Counted from the stretch's first letter, positions 43,753-51,913 are shown. The stretch is DNA of 51,913 nucleotides from Faecalibacterium sp. (GCA_022652735.1 JALCRP010000014.1:1-51913); one strand, 5' to 3'. Numbers and translations are program-made. The notes: a model not told the origin generated them from the sequence alone.

Positions 43753-46438
43753 GCAGTTGAACCTCCTCTACGGGCAAGGTAAAGCGAAACACCGTTCCAA
43801 CCGGGGAATTGTTGCTCACGCCGAGTGTGCCGCCATGTGCGGTGACGATGGATTTGCACAGGGCAAGCCCCAACCCCATACTGCGTCGGCTATCGGCAAT
43901 TTTGGCGTTTGCCGTGTAAAACATGTCAAAGATGCGCGGCTTCGCCTCATCCGGAATGCCGGGGCCATTGTCTGCGATTTCGGTAACGACCTGCTTGTTT
44001 TTTACACACGTTCTAATCTGGATCTCGGAGCCGGGCGGTGTGTATTTGATGGCGTTATCCACGATATTGATGACAACCTGCACGATGAGCCGGGCGTCCA
44101 TTTTGGCCAGCGCCAGTTCGTCGGCCTGCACAACGGTAATGTGGTGCTCGGATTTTTTGCGGTTGATATGATGTAAGGCCTCGTCAATCACATCACTCAT
44201 CAGCTCAGGCTTGAGACGCAAGCTCAAAGAGCCATCCTCAATCCGTGTGACGGCAAGAAGATTTTCCACCAGATTGATGAGCCACATGGAATCATCATAA
44301 ATATCGGTGTAGAGCTGCTGTTTCTTTGCCGGCGCAATTTCGTCCGCATTGGCAAGCAGCACACCTGCATTGCCGGAAATAGAAGTCAGCGGTGTGCGCA
44401 GATCGTGCGAGATGGCGCGCAGAAGGTTTGCTCGCAGCTGCTCGTTCTTGGCGAGAATCGCTGCCTGCTCCTTTTCTTGAGCCGTCTGGTCATTTTCTAG
44501 CGCCATAGCGCATTCGCCGATGATAGAAAGAAGCACACTGTTTTCAAACGGCTCCAGCGCGCCCTTATCCATAGCAACGCCAATTACGCCGTACACTCTG
44601 CTTTCCATACGCACAGCAAGATACAGGCACTTCGCGCTGGAAAGCGTATCCGTTGTGGCTCCGGCACGCTTGTTGTTTTCAAAAACCCATGCTGCTACCG
44701 CTTTCTCATTGTCTGAGCGGTAAGCTTCTTCATCCGAAAAATCCTCACAGGCAAAAAGCTGCGGTTCGCACAGAGAAGAACCTTCTTTGGCATAAAACAG
44801 AATGCTGCGATTCAACAGGCGAACGAGCTGTTTTGCCGTCACAGAGATAATTTCATCGCGGCCATCCGCCTTTTGCAGTTCCTGATTGGCGTCGAACATC
44901 ACCTTTGTGCGGTAAGCGGATTGCGCCGATTGCCGTGCCTGCGTCTTAATGCGCATGGCAAGATTTCCGGTGATAAGGGCAGCAAGGAACATAATCACAA
45001 AGGTTACTGGATAACCAGGATCGTACGCTTTCAGCGAAAATCGAGGAACGGTAAAGAAGAAATTGAATACCAATACACTGGTCAGTGCCGCGCCAATACT
45101 GTATATCCGATCAGAGGTGGCAACCGCTGTCAGAAGTACGCCCAGAATATATATGGTAATAATGTTCGATTCACTAAATCCAAGATGGTAGAACAAAAAG
45201 CCAATCGCAGTGGCTGCTGTGAGAATCCCAAAGCTGCACAAAATATCCCCCGTAGAAAGGCGGAGGTTCCGTCTCTCCGCCTTTTTCGGGCGATACCCAT
45301 TGACCGGCTGATCGGGAATGATATAGACATCCAACTTGGGCGCATAGGCAATCAGCTTCTCTGTCAGGGTTTGCTTGGAAAAGAGATGGCCGCGAACCGC
45401 ATTATATCGCCCCAAAACAATTTTAGAAACGCCTGAGATTCGGGCATACTCGGCGATTTGCAGGGCGATGTCGTCGCCGTAGGTGGTTTCCACCGATGCG
45501 CCAAGCTGCTGCGCCAGATGAATATTTTCCCGCAAGCGAGCAATATCCTCGCCCGACATGCTCTTAAAACTCGAGGTTTCCACAAAAAGCGCGGTGAACT
45601 GCGCATGAAAGGCCTGTGCCATCCGTGCTGCGGTACGGATGATTTTTGGATTGGTGGGGGAAGATGACAAGCAAACCAGAATGTGCTCATCGGTATAATA
45701 GTCGCTGTTGTTTTGCACCTTGGCACTTTCCGCCATACGGTTGACTCTGTCGGCACAGCGCCGGAGGGCAATTTCCCGCAAAGCGGTCAGATTTTCTACG
45801 CTAAAAAAGTTTGTAAGGGCACGCTGCGCCTGGGATTCCTTGTATATTTTGCCCTCATTCAACCGCTCGATCAGCTCCTGAGGCTCAATATCCACCAGCT
45901 CTACCTGCGCCGCCGCGTCAAACACACTATCCGGCACACGCTCGCGCACCGTCACCCCGGTAATAGACGCAACCATATCATTCAGGCTCTCCAGATGCTG
46001 GACATTGACCGTGGTATAGACGTCAATTCCTGCACGAAGCAGTTCCTTTACATCCTGATACCGTTTCCTGTTGCGGCACCCCTCTGCATTTGTGTGGGCC
46101 AATTCATCCACAAGGATGAGCTGAGGATTGCGGCGGAGCGCTTTTTCCACATCAAATTCCTTAAGTGCAATGCCGTTATACAGAATCGTCCGTGTAGGGA
46201 GAATTTCCAGGCCGGTTAGCAATTTGGCGGTTTGAGGCCGCGGGTGCGGCTCAACGTAGCCAACCGTCACATCAACGCCCCGACGCTTTGCTGCATGGGC
46301 GGCCTTGAGCATGGCATAGGTTTTCCCCACGCCGGCAGCATAGCCAAAGAAAATCTTTAATTGCCCGGATTTCCCCGAAAGTGCTTCGTTATGAATCGTT
46401 TTGAGCAACTCATCCGGATCCGCTCTTCTGTCCTCCAT
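43745..46438 (-). CDS. kdpD: KdpD sensor kinase
   Basis: Turgor/potassium-responsive histidine kinase of 897 residues, of normal length. In order: the KdpD domain with Walker A GYAAGVGKT (31-39) and LILVDELAHTN; a USP-like domain (about 245-365, with NKIL-type KIVLGR); four closely spaced membrane helices (about 395-490, DUF4118); a GAF-like region; the H-box ISHDLRTPLTSI with phospho-acceptor His678; and an HATPase domain (NIVDNAIKYTPPG, ADNGPGIP, SMGLGLALCKSI). In other Firmicutes the USP domain binds cyclic di-AMP, so that control is plausible here. AGGGGG lies before the ATG, and a promoter is found 100 bases upstream. Confidence 0.96.
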   Translation of the reverse strand: MEDRRADPDELLKTIHNEALSGKSGQLKIFFGYAAGVGKTYAMLKAAHAAKRRGVDVTVGYVEPHPRPQTAKLLTGLEILPTRTILYNGIALKEFDVEKALRRNPQLILVDELAHTNAEGCRNRKRYQDVKELLRAGIDVYTTVNVQHLESLNDMVASITGVTVRERVPDSVFDAAAQVELVDIEPQELIERLNEGKIYKESQAQRALTNFFSVENLTALREIALRRCADRVNRMAESAKVQNNSDYYTDEHILVCLSSSPTNPKIIRTAARMAQAFHAQFTALFVETSSFKSMSGEDIARLRENIHLAQQLGASVETTYGDDIALQIAEYARISGVSKIVLGRYNAVRGHLFSKQTLTEKLIAYAPKLDVYIIPDQPVNGYRPKKAERRNLRLSTGDILCSFGILTAATAIGFLFYHLGFSESNIITIYILGVLLTAVATSDRIYSIGAALTSVLVFNFFFTVPRFSLKAYDPGYPVTFVIMFLAALITGNLAMRIKTQARQSAQSAYRTKVMFDANQELQKADGRDEIISVTAKQLVRLLNRSILFYAKEGSSLCEPQLFACEDFSDEEAYRSDNEKAVAAWVFENNKRAGATTDTLSSAKCLYLAVRMESRVYGVIGVAMDKGALEPFENSVLLSIIGECAMALENDQTAQEKEQAAILAKNEQLRANLLRAISHDLRTPLTSISGNAGVLLANADEIAPAKKQQLYTDIYDDSMWLINLVENLLAVTRIEDGSLSLRLKPELMSDVIDEALHHINRKKSEHHITVVQADELALAKMDARLIVQVVINIVDNAIKYTPPGSEIQIRTCVKNKQVVTEIADNGPGIPDEAKPRIFDMFYTANAKIADSRRSMGLGLALCKSIVTAHGGTLGVSNNSPVGTVFRFTLPVEEVQLHE

Positions 46439-46540
46439 GCTCTGGCCCCCTATCCAAATTATCTACCATTTTATCGTTTGTATCCTGAATATGGCGTAAG
46501 CGTTTTTCTCCCAACATTAAGACAGTATAAAGATTGTTTC

Positions 46541-46549
46541 ATTATACCA
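46541..46549 (-). promoter_or_regulatory. Extended -10 promoter for kdpDE
   Basis: Minus strand TGGTATAAT, a consensus extended -10 located 103 bases before the kdpD start. No -35 is visible because the upstream bases belong to the hairpin after kdpC. It would give kdpDE a basal supply independent of the structural operon. Confidence 0.6.
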
Positions 46550-46550
46550 C

Positions 46551-46589
46551 AAATGAGGCGGAGCAGGAAAATCCTGCTCCGCCTCATTT
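46551..46589 (-). terminator. Hairpin terminator between kdpC and kdpDE
   Basis: A perfect 18-bp stem (AAATGAGGCGGAGCAGGA and complement) with a 3-base loop, starting at the kdpC stop. On the minus strand only a short T run (CATTTGTGG) follows, so termination may be partial, allowing read-through from kdpC into kdpDE. Confidence 0.65.
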
Positions 46590-47194
46590 TATGCTAAAAT
46601 ACCGTCCAACATCAGATTGACCTTCAGCACATTGACCGTCTCTTCGCCAAATATGCCAAGGAATTTTCCATCGGTACATTTGGCAATGATAAGTTTCACG
46701 TCCTCTTCGCTGATACCATTTGCTTTGGCAATACGTGCCACCTGATATTCGGCCGCTGCCGGAGAAATGGCGGGGTCAAGCCCGCTGCCGGAGCAGGTAA
46801 CCAGATCTTCTGGGATCGGCACATTTTCCATATCGGGGTTTGCTGCTTGGATTTTTTTCACACGCTCTTCCACCAGAGCGGCGTATTCTTCGCTCTCTGG
46901 GCTAAGGTTAGAAGGGGAAGAATAGAGCAGCGTGTTGCCCGCTTCGTCTGTATAAGTGGAAACATCCAAATTCATGATGCGTCCCCACATATGTGCATCA
47001 TCTGTATATTGCTGTGCCAGCAGGCTGCTGCCATATTTTACGCCATCTACTTCGATGATGCTTCCATTTGCTTTTTGAGGGAAGAACGCCTGAGCGAAGC
47101 CGGTGACAAGCCCTGTATAAGCGACACCGCAGAGAACCGTAAAGATCAAAAAGAGCGTTGCGGCCTTGGGGAGTATCCCTTTCCATATTTTCAT
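46589..47194 (-). CDS. kdpC: KdpC, potassium-transporting ATPase subunit C
   Basis: Single-span membrane subunit of the KdpFABC pump, holding KdpA and KdpB together and raising nucleotide affinity. It has 201 residues: an N-terminal membrane helix (about 7-31), the conserved VDGVKYGSSLLAQQY (family GSxLIGQxF), SNLSPESEEY, CSGSGLDPAISPAAAEYQVARIAKANG (the most conserved KdpC block) and a C-terminal GEETVNVLKVNLMLD. AGGAGG precedes the ATG and lies within the end of the 51-aa ORF, so the two are probably coupled. Confidence 0.96.
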   Translation of the reverse strand: MKIWKGILPKAATLFLIFTVLCGVAYTGLVTGFAQAFFPQKANGSIIEVDGVKYGSSLLAQQYTDDAHMWGRIMNLDVSTYTDEAGNTLLYSSPSNLSPESEEYAALVEERVKKIQAANPDMENVPIPEDLVTCSGSGLDPAISPAAAEYQVARIAKANGISEEDVKLIIAKCTDGKFLGIFGEETVNVLKVNLMLDGILA

Positions 47195-47198
47195 ATGC

Positions 47199-47354
47199 TT
47201 AACCTCCTATGAGCTTCACAAGCTCGTTTACCAGAATAATCACTGTGCACGGAACCAGAGGAATGCAGGCCGACCGCCACAGCAGCTCCAGCGGAAAAAC
47301 ATTTCGTATCCAAAGTACTGTTTCGATCCATGCGGAAGTACCATTGCCGGCCAT
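47199..47354 (-). CDS. Small 51-aa membrane-type ORF between kdpB and kdpC
   Basis: Not a named Kdp subunit as far as I can tell. The frame starts at an ATG 10 bases after AAGGAG, whose bases overlap the kdpB stop codon (TAAAGGAG). It ends in a TAA five bases before the kdpC ATG, and the kdpC ribosome site GGAGG lies within its last codons. It is therefore fitted exactly into the gap. The product has a Trp-rich amphipathic N-terminal half (SAWIETVLWIRNVFPLELLW) and a hydrophobic segment (ACIPLVPCTVIILVNELVKL) long enough for one membrane helix. I infer a small Kdp-associated membrane peptide. A chance frame is possible, since it is short. Confidence 0.6.
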   Translation of the reverse strand: MAGNGTSAWIETVLWIRNVFPLELLWRSACIPLVPCTVIILVNELVKLIGG

Positions 47355-47369
47355 ACCATTCACACTCCT

Positions 47370-49439
47370 TTATGCAAGGCCGCAAGCGGTCAGCAGCATA
47401 TCAATCAGCTTTACAAAGATGAAGGGGGCCGCCAGGCCGCCGAGGCCATAGATCAAAAGGTTCCGAGAAAGAAGCTTGCCCGCGGAAACTTCACGGTATG
47501 TAACGCCCCTCAGCGCCAACGGGATGAGGGCAATAATGATGAGGGCGTTATAGATAATGGCAGAGAGCACGGCGCTCTGGGGTGAATGAAGGCCCATGAT
47601 GTTCAGCGCCGCAAGCCCCGGGTAAAGGCCCATGAACAGTGCCGGGATGATGGCAAAATATTTTGCCACATCGTTTGCGATGGAGAAGGTGGTCAAGCTG
47701 CCGCGTGTCATCAAAAGCTGCTTGCCAATGCGCACGATGTCGATCAGCTTGGTAGGCGAGGAATCCAAATCTACCATATTCCCCGCTTCTTTTGCCGCCT
47801 GTGTGCCGGTATTCATGGCAACCGCCACATCCGCCTGCGCCAATGCAGGCGCATCGTTGGTACCATCGCCGGTCATCGCCACCAGATGGCCTTTCGCCTG
47901 AAAATCCCGAATCATTTTAAGCTTTCCCTCGGGTGTGGCCTCCGCGAGAAAGTCATCTACGCCGGCTTCCGCAGCGATCGCGGCAGCCGTCAAAGGATTA
48001 TCGCCGGTAATCATAATGGTTTTGATGCCCATTTTACGAAGATCGGCAAACTTTTCCTGTACGCCGTCCTTGATAATATCCTTCAGATGAATGACACCCA
48101 GAATTTTGTGGTCTTTTGCCACCACCAGCGGTGTGCCGCCCTGTTTGGCGATTTGCTTTACTACACGGTCACAGTCATCAGAATAGATTCCGCCCAACGA
48201 TACGACGTATGCTTTCACGGAATCTGCCGCGCCCTTGCGGATCTCATGCCCATCGAAATCCACGCCGCTCATGCGGGTAGCTGCCGTAAAGGGAATAAAG
48301 GTCATGCCCTTATCCTGCAAGCTTCTGCCGCGAAGGCCAAACTTTTCCTTTGCCAAAACCACCACACTGCGGCCTTCCGGCGTTTCATCTGCCAGAGAAG
48401 AAAGCTGCGCGGCATCGGCAAGTTCTTCAGGGGTGCATCCGTCCACAGGAATAAAATCGTGAGCCTGACGGTTGCCAAGCGTAATGGTGCCGGTCTTATC
48501 CAACATCAGAATGTCCACATCGCCTGCCGCCTCAATGGCACGGCCGCTCATGGCCAACACATTTGCCTGATTCAAACGGGACATACCGGCAATGCCGATG
48601 GCGGAAAGCAGTGCGCCAATGGTGGTTGGCGCCAGGCATACCAGCAGCGCCACAAGCGTTGTCACAGAGGTGGGGTTCGCAATGCCTGCCTGCTTGGCAG
48701 AGAATACAGAATACGTATAGAGAGACAGTGTCACCAGAATAAAGATGATGGACAGCGCCACAAGAAAAATCTGAAGCGCAATTTCGTTCGGCGTTTTTTT
48801 GCGCGAAGCGCCCTCCACCATGGCAATCATTTTATCCAGAAAACTTTCGCCGGCTTCATTGGTAACCTGCACCACGATCCAATCCGACAAAACCGTAGTG
48901 CCGCCGGTGACAGCGCTGCGGTCACCACCCGCTTCTCGGATGACCGGGGCGGATTCGCCGGTGATGGCAGATTCGTCCACGCTGGCCGCGCCTTCCACCA
49001 CCTCGCCGTCAGCAGGGATTTGCTCTCCTGCCTTGACGATTACATAGTCACCTTTTTTAAGCTGTGCCGAGGGGACAACTGTAATCTTGTCTTTTTGCGC
49101 CACAGCGGGAATTTGATGTGCTTCTACATCCTTTTTGGCTGCCCGCAGAGAATCCGCCTGTGCTTTGCCGCGCCCTTCTGCGATGGCTTCTGCAAAGTTT
49201 GCAAACAAGCAGGTAAACCAGAGGATGATGGCGATTGCCAGCGTGTAGCCGGTAGGCGCATCCTTTATGCCAAAGAGAGATACGACCCAGAGAATCGTTG
49301 TTAGAATCGCCGACACATAAACCAGCAGCATAACCGGGTTTTGTGCCTGTGTTTTCGGCGCAAGTTTTAGAAAAGAATCTTTCACCGCGCGGCCGAGCAT
49401 TTTTTTGTCGGAAAATGCGCTTTTTGTTTTTGTTGTCAT
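47370..49439 (-). CDS. kdpB: KdpB, potassium-transporting P-type ATPase subunit
   Basis: Catalytic subunit of the KdpFABC pump, a P-type ATPase. Marks: the A-domain [11 protein letters not shown], the phosphorylation motif LDKTGTIT (Asp about 314), [11 protein letters not shown] (nucleotide-binding Lys), the hinge TGDNPLTA and [21 protein letters not shown]. It has seven hydrophobic helices. At 689 residues it is of standard size. I chose the ATG at 49439: AAGGAGG lies upstream with good spacing and overlaps the kdpA stop region. The frame is open upstream to 49490, but that lies inside kdpA. Confidence 0.97.
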   Translation of the reverse strand: MTTKTKSAFSDKKMLGRAVKDSFLKLAPKTQAQNPVMLLVYVSAILTTILWVVSLFGIKDAPTGYTLAIAIILWFTCLFANFAEAIAEGRGKAQADSLRAAKKDVEAHQIPAVAQKDKITVVPSAQLKKGDYVIVKAGEQIPADGEVVEGAASVDESAITGESAPVIREAGGDRSAVTGGTTVLSDWIVVQVTNEAGESFLDKMIAMVEGASRKKTPNEIALQIFLVALSIIFILVTLSLYTYSVFSAKQAGIANPTSVTTLVALLVCLAPTTIGALLSAIGIAGMSRLNQANVLAMSGRAIEAAGDVDILMLDKTGTITLGNRQAHDFIPVDGCTPEELADAAQLSSLADETPEGRSVVVLAKEKFGLRGRSLQDKGMTFIPFTAATRMSGVDFDGHEIRKGAADSVKAYVVSLGGIYSDDCDRVVKQIAKQGGTPLVVAKDHKILGVIHLKDIIKDGVQEKFADLRKMGIKTIMITGDNPLTAAAIAAEAGVDDFLAEATPEGKLKMIRDFQAKGHLVAMTGDGTNDAPALAQADVAVAMNTGTQAAKEAGNMVDLDSSPTKLIDIVRIGKQLLMTRGSLTTFSIANDVAKYFAIIPALFMGLYPGLAALNIMGLHSPQSAVLSAIIYNALIIIALIPLALRGVTYREVSAGKLLSRNLLIYGLGGLAAPFIFVKLIDMLLTACGLA

Positions 49440-49452
49440 TATAAACGCCTCC

Positions 49453-51267
49453 TTATGCGATGCCGCCGAAGAACTCAGCCAGAGGGCCAAGCGCCAGCGC
49501 CGGGAAGAAGCTCAGTGCGCCGATCAGCAGTACCACGAAAATGAGCAGGAATACAAACATTGCGTTGGTGGTCGAAAGGGTTCCGGCCGTTACCGCAATC
49601 TTCTTTTTCGGTGCAAGGCTGCCCGCAATGGCAAGTGTGCCGATAATGGGCAAAAACCGGACAAAGAGCATAACAAGCCCGATGGAAACATTCAAAAACG
49701 GCGTGTTGGCGTTAAAGCCCGCAAAGGCCGAGCCGTTATTGCCGCCGCCGGAGGTGTAAGCATAAAGCATTTCGGAAAATCCATGTGCGCCGCCGTTATT
49801 GAGGCTGTCCATTACTTCGGGCACCATTGCGGCAATGCCGCTGCCCACAAGAATGCCAATCGGGGTGGCAAGGCAGACGAGCACCGACCATTTCATTTCG
49901 TAGGGCTCGATTTTTTTGCCGAGGAACTCCGGCGTGCGGCCAACCATCAACCCCGCGATAAACACGGTCAGAATGGCGAAAGCCAGCATACCGTACAGGC
50001 CGCAGCCTACGCCGCCAAAAATAACCTCGCCCAGCTGCATCTGCAGCATTTGCACCATGCCGCCCAGCGGGGTGTAGCTGTCGTGCATCGAGTTGACAGA
50101 ACCATTGGACGCCGCCGTTGTAAAGGCCGCCCATGTGGAGGAAGTGGCGATGCCAAAGCGCGTTTCCTTGCCTTCCATATTGCCGCCGGATTGCTCGATC
50201 ACAGAAGTGTTCACCGCAGGATTTTCATTCAACACGGTAGTTGCGTTTTGCTCGCTGGCAGCAATACAGCCAAGGGCAACCACCAGCATCAGGAACATGG
50301 CCATGAAAATTGCAATGCCCTGCTTTTTGTTTTTAACCGCCTTGCCAAAGGTGAAGCAGAGGGCTGCCGGAATCAGCAGCAGCGAAATCATCTCCAAGAG
50401 GTTGGTAAAAGCGTTCGGATTTTCTAACGGGTGTGCCGAGTTGACACCGTAAAAACCGCCGCCGTTGGTGCCGGTCTGCTTGATGGCAACTTGGCTTGCC
50501 GCAGGGCCGAGCGGGACAATTTCCCGCGTCACAATCTGTGCATTCGGCACAAGCTCGCCATCCACCGTGACCGTTCCGGCTTTGGTATCAATAACAGCAT
50601 CTTGTAGGATTTCGCCCTCTGTGCTGACGGCCACCGGCTCCAGAAGCTGCACGGTTTCCGCGCCGCGCAGGCTCTGCACCACGCCGCCGCCGACAAGGCA
50701 CAGCGCAATTACCAGATTCAGCGGAAGCAGGATATGTATCACCGCCCGGGTCATGTCTACCCAGAAGCTGCCAAGGCCCTGCTCTTTGACTTTTGTGAAA
50801 CCGCGAATCAGCGCAAACAATACTGCGATGCCCGTCGCGGCAGAAACAAAGTTCTGCACCGTCAGCCCCAGCGCCTGTGTAAGGTAGCTTAATGCAGATT
50901 CACCGGAATATGCCTGCCAGTTAGTATTGGTCACAAAGCTGGATGCAGTGTTAAATGCGAGATGCCAGCTTGTTCCCGGGATGTTCTGCGGGTTGCCCGG
51001 CAGAAAGCCCTGCAAAAGCTGAAGTAAAAACAGAAATACAAAGCCGATCCCGGAAAAAATGAGAACAGAAGCCAGATACTTTTTCCAGCTCATGTCTTCG
51101 TCCTTCTTGACCCGCATGACCTTATATACAAGGTTCTCGCAAGGAGTTAGGATTTTGGACAAAAAGGTTTTCTCCCCATACATAACCTTCTTAATATAGG
51201 CGCCAAGGGGAATGGCGAGTACGACCAAAATCGCCAGATAAAAAACATATTGAAGAATGGATGCCAT
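49453..51267 (-). CDS. kdpA: KdpA, potassium-transporting ATPase channel-like subunit
   Basis: Potassium-selective subunit of the Kdp pump, with an ion pathway like that of a potassium channel. It has ten or more membrane helices and four selectivity-filter-like loops, including the very clear [23 protein letters not shown]. Other family stretches are [53 protein letters not shown] and [16 protein letters not shown]. At 604 residues it is slightly longer than the E. coli protein (557), because of an insertion near residues 200-240. Its ATG shares one base with the stop of the 43-aa ORF (TAATG). Confidence 0.97.
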   Translation of the reverse strand: MASILQYVFYLAILVVLAIPLGAYIKKVMYGEKTFLSKILTPCENLVYKVMRVKKDEDMSWKKYLASVLIFSGIGFVFLFLLQLLQGFLPGNPQNIPGTSWHLAFNTASSFVTNTNWQAYSGESALSYLTQALGLTVQNFVSAATGIAVLFALIRGFTKVKEQGLGSFWVDMTRAVIHILLPLNLVIALCLVGGGVVQSLRGAETVQLLEPVAVSTEGEILQDAVIDTKAGTVTVDGELVPNAQIVTREIVPLGPAASQVAIKQTGTNGGGFYGVNSAHPLENPNAFTNLLEMISLLLIPAALCFTFGKAVKNKKQGIAIFMAMFLMLVVALGCIAASEQNATTVLNENPAVNTSVIEQSGGNMEGKETRFGIATSSTWAAFTTAASNGSVNSMHDSYTPLGGMVQMLQMQLGEVIFGGVGCGLYGMLAFAILTVFIAGLMVGRTPEFLGKKIEPYEMKWSVLVCLATPIGILVGSGIAAMVPEVMDSLNNGGAHGFSEMLYAYTSGGGNNGSAFAGFNANTPFLNVSIGLVMLFVRFLPIIGTLAIAGSLAPKKKIAVTAGTLSTTNAMFVFLLIFVVLLIGALSFFPALALGPLAEFFGGIA

Positions 51268-51398
51268 TACAGCGCACCCTCCTTTCCTCTCATTTTGTCA
51301 ATAAGACGCTTTTCAAATTTGCATAAAGAAATCATCAGCGCAGATGCCAGCATCACAACCAGCACCATGTCAAGCCGCACAAAAATCCGGTTTTCCAT
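51267..51398 (-). CDS. Small 43-aa membrane-type ORF between kdpF and kdpA
   Basis: Starts immediately after the kdpF stop (TAAATG) and ends sharing one base with the kdpA start (TAATG), so the three genes have no gap. The peptide ([20 protein letters not shown] and so on, then [19 protein letters not shown]) has one hydrophobic helix of about 18 residues and a strongly basic tail, fitting a single-span membrane peptide with the tail in the cytoplasm. I do not recognise a family. Its last codons carry GGAAAGGAGG, which serves as the kdpA ribosome site. Its place implies a Kdp-related role, or possibly only a leader that couples translation. Confidence 0.55.
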   Translation of the reverse strand: MENRIFVRLDMVLVVMLASALMISLCKFEKRLIDKMRGKEGAL

Positions 51399-51488
51399 TT
51401 ATTGTGCATCTCCCTTCATCAGGATGTAAACGTAATAGATTAGCATGGCTACAGCCACGAGACCAATCAGCGGAATTAGAGCACCCAT
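51399..51488 (-). CDS. kdpF: KdpF, small stabilising subunit of the Kdp pump
   Basis: A 29-residue single-helix peptide (GALIPLIGLVAVAMLIYYVY, then ILMKGDAQ). Length, position at the head of the kdp operon and the pattern of one hydrophobic helix with Tyr-x-x-Tyr and a short polar end match KdpF of E. coli (29 residues), which stabilises the KdpABC complex. AAGGAGG lies 7 bases before the ATG. The next ORF begins directly after its stop. Confidence 0.85.
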   Translation of the reverse strand: MGALIPLIGLVAVAMLIYYVYILMKGDAQ

Positions 51489-51518
51489 AGCATTTCCTCC
51501 TTCTCTGTGTGTGTACAC

Positions 51519-51582
51519 AGTGTAGCAGAGACATTTTTAAGTTGGCATAAGAGTTCCTGCTTGCCTCATTAAGATGGCATAA
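51519..51582 (-). promoter_or_regulatory. kdp promoter with paired 14-bp operator repeats
   Basis: Minus strand: an extended -10 TGCTACACT (51519-51527) about 30 bases before kdpF, with no recognisable -35. TTATGCCAACTTAA (51537-51550) covers the -35 position. TTATGCCATCTTAA (51569-51582), differing by one base, lies 32 bp further upstream, three helical turns. This is the layout expected for an OmpR-family activator, most likely KdpE. A small palindrome TGTGTACACA (51510-51519) overlaps the start region. Confidence 0.6.
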
Positions 51583-51666
51583 AGGTAGGCCCCAGCCAGC
51601 TGGAAATTTGCCCGATGGGTTGTGCTGCAACACAGGCCGCTGCGAATACAACAGCAATTCTATAAT

Positions 51667-51816
51667 GGATCCCCGAAGTGCGACCACTTTCCCAAAAACT
51701 ATCGTGAACATGGTAGAATAGAAAACAACGAACAATAAGGAGTACAAACCATGCCACGAACAGTATACACCGCAGAATTTAAAGCTGATCCCACACATGT
51801 ATCCGTACACCAATAG
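51667..51816 (+). mobile_element. Truncated left end of an IS3-type insertion sequence
   Basis: An extended -10 (TGGTAGAAT, near 51712-51720), AAGGAG and ATG at 51751 lead into a peptide beginning MPRTVYTAEFKA, the typical start of IS3-family OrfA transposases. After Lys-Ala (about 51785) the transposase character ends and a stop occurs at 51816, so only about 12 codons survive. The sequence before it (from TGGATCCCC, about 51667) is probably the element's left end. The 3' remainder has been replaced by a second element. Confidence 0.6.
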
Positions 51817-51913
51817 CTTAAACATGATCCGTGGCTCTGCTGCCGATTTCCGCCCTTTGGGCGAATACGCACGATACAGTTTCCTGTAATCCAGTTCCTC
51901 AAGCTGGGCGTTG
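51786..51913 (-). mobile_element. Transposase remnant, IS1182/IS4-like, runs off the window
   Basis: Minus-strand frame entering from beyond 51913 with LEELDYRKLYRAYSPKGRKS and then RIMFKLLVYGYMCGI, the N-terminal region (DUF772) of IS1182-type DDE transposases. It breaks off at about 51786 against the IS3-type fragment; downstream of the break the frame remains open but is unrelated. The DDE catalytic residues lie in the lost part, so it is inactive. The 5' portion lies outside the window. Confidence 0.65.

Noticed and set aside
51489-51560. Cyclic di-AMP (ydaO-type) riboswitch before the kdp operon.
   Set aside because: The predicted leader is only about 25-30 bases, far too short for that riboswitch.
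1-51913. CRISPR arrays, rRNA genes, prophage structural genes, restriction or toxin-antitoxin systems.
   Set aside because: None was seen on reading: no regularly spaced repeats, no rRNA signature stretches, and no matching protein motifs.

Overview
The window looks like the chromosome of a Gram-positive Clostridia bacterium, most likely a GC-rich gut member of the Oscillospiraceae/Ruminococcaceae. The reasons are the strong AGGAGG-type ribosome binding sites, the consensus SigA-type promoters, tRNA genes with encoded CCA, an alpha2-type glycyl-tRNA synthetase, a YolD/Y-family polymerase pair, and dense ATGA-coupled operons. This placement is inferred from gene content, not from a marker gene.

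Layout. (1) 1-2.3 kb: the end of a mobile-element-type cassette (truncated Y-family DNA polymerase, YolD-like protein, unknown 198-aa protein) closed by a strong terminator. (2) 2.4-7.8 kb, minus strand, visibly less GC-rich: a response regulator, histidine kinase, ABC ATPase and FtsX-type permease (a Bce-like detoxification/sensing module), followed by a broken chimera of an acetyltransferase and a flavodoxin. (3) 8.3-11.1 kb: an AraC regulator with a GyrI-like ligand domain, divergent from a truncated small gene, a stand-alone GyrI-like protein and a GNAT-YoaP acetyltransferase. (4) 11.2-15.6 kb: housekeeping genes glyS (with a structured leader and terminator), an M29 aminopeptidase and glmM. 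(5) 15.6-41.3 kb: a large cell-surface glycan cluster, all on the plus strand. It encodes about twelve soluble or membrane-anchored glycosyltransferases (GT2, GT4-like, GT8, GT10), two GT-C-like polytopic proteins, a Wzx-like flippase, a GtrB-GtrA fusion, a pyruvyltransferase/FrhB-like pair, LicD, and a four-enzyme block (aldolase fused to an extra Rossmann-like domain, a ThDP enzyme, a HAD phosphatase and an SDR) that may make an unusual substituent. (6) 41.4-42.9 kb: pfkA (minus), then tRNA-Gln(CUG) and tRNA-Pro(CGG) under a perfect consensus promoter. (7) 43-51.5 kb, minus, less GC-rich: a complete Kdp potassium-uptake operon, kdpF-(43 aa)-kdpA-kdpB-(51 aa)-kdpC, then kdpD-kdpE behind a terminator and their own promoter. 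(8) 51.67-51.91 kb: two truncated insertion sequences joined end to end.

How the parts work together. glmM supplies glucosamine-1-phosphate for UDP-GlcNAc, an amino-sugar precursor for the cluster behind it. Cytoplasmic GTs would build lipid-linked units for export by the Wzx-like protein. GtrB/GtrA/GT-C-type proteins suggest a second, extracytoplasmic glycosylation route through polyprenyl-phosphate sugars. No initiating phosphoglycosyltransferase, Wzy-type polymerase, chain-length regulator or sugar-nucleotide synthesis genes for fucose or choline were recognised, so the pathway depends on genes elsewhere. In the Kdp region KdpD/KdpE should sense potassium limitation and activate the kdpF promoter, where two near-identical 14-bp repeats lie 32 bp apart.

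Points most worth following up: two small membrane-type ORFs inside the kdp operon that appear unnamed; the aldolase-Rossmann fusion next to a ThDP enzyme; the glyS leader that ends in a terminator but lacks T-box hallmarks; and the matching extended -10 plus repeat-box layouts at the ABC and kdp promoters.
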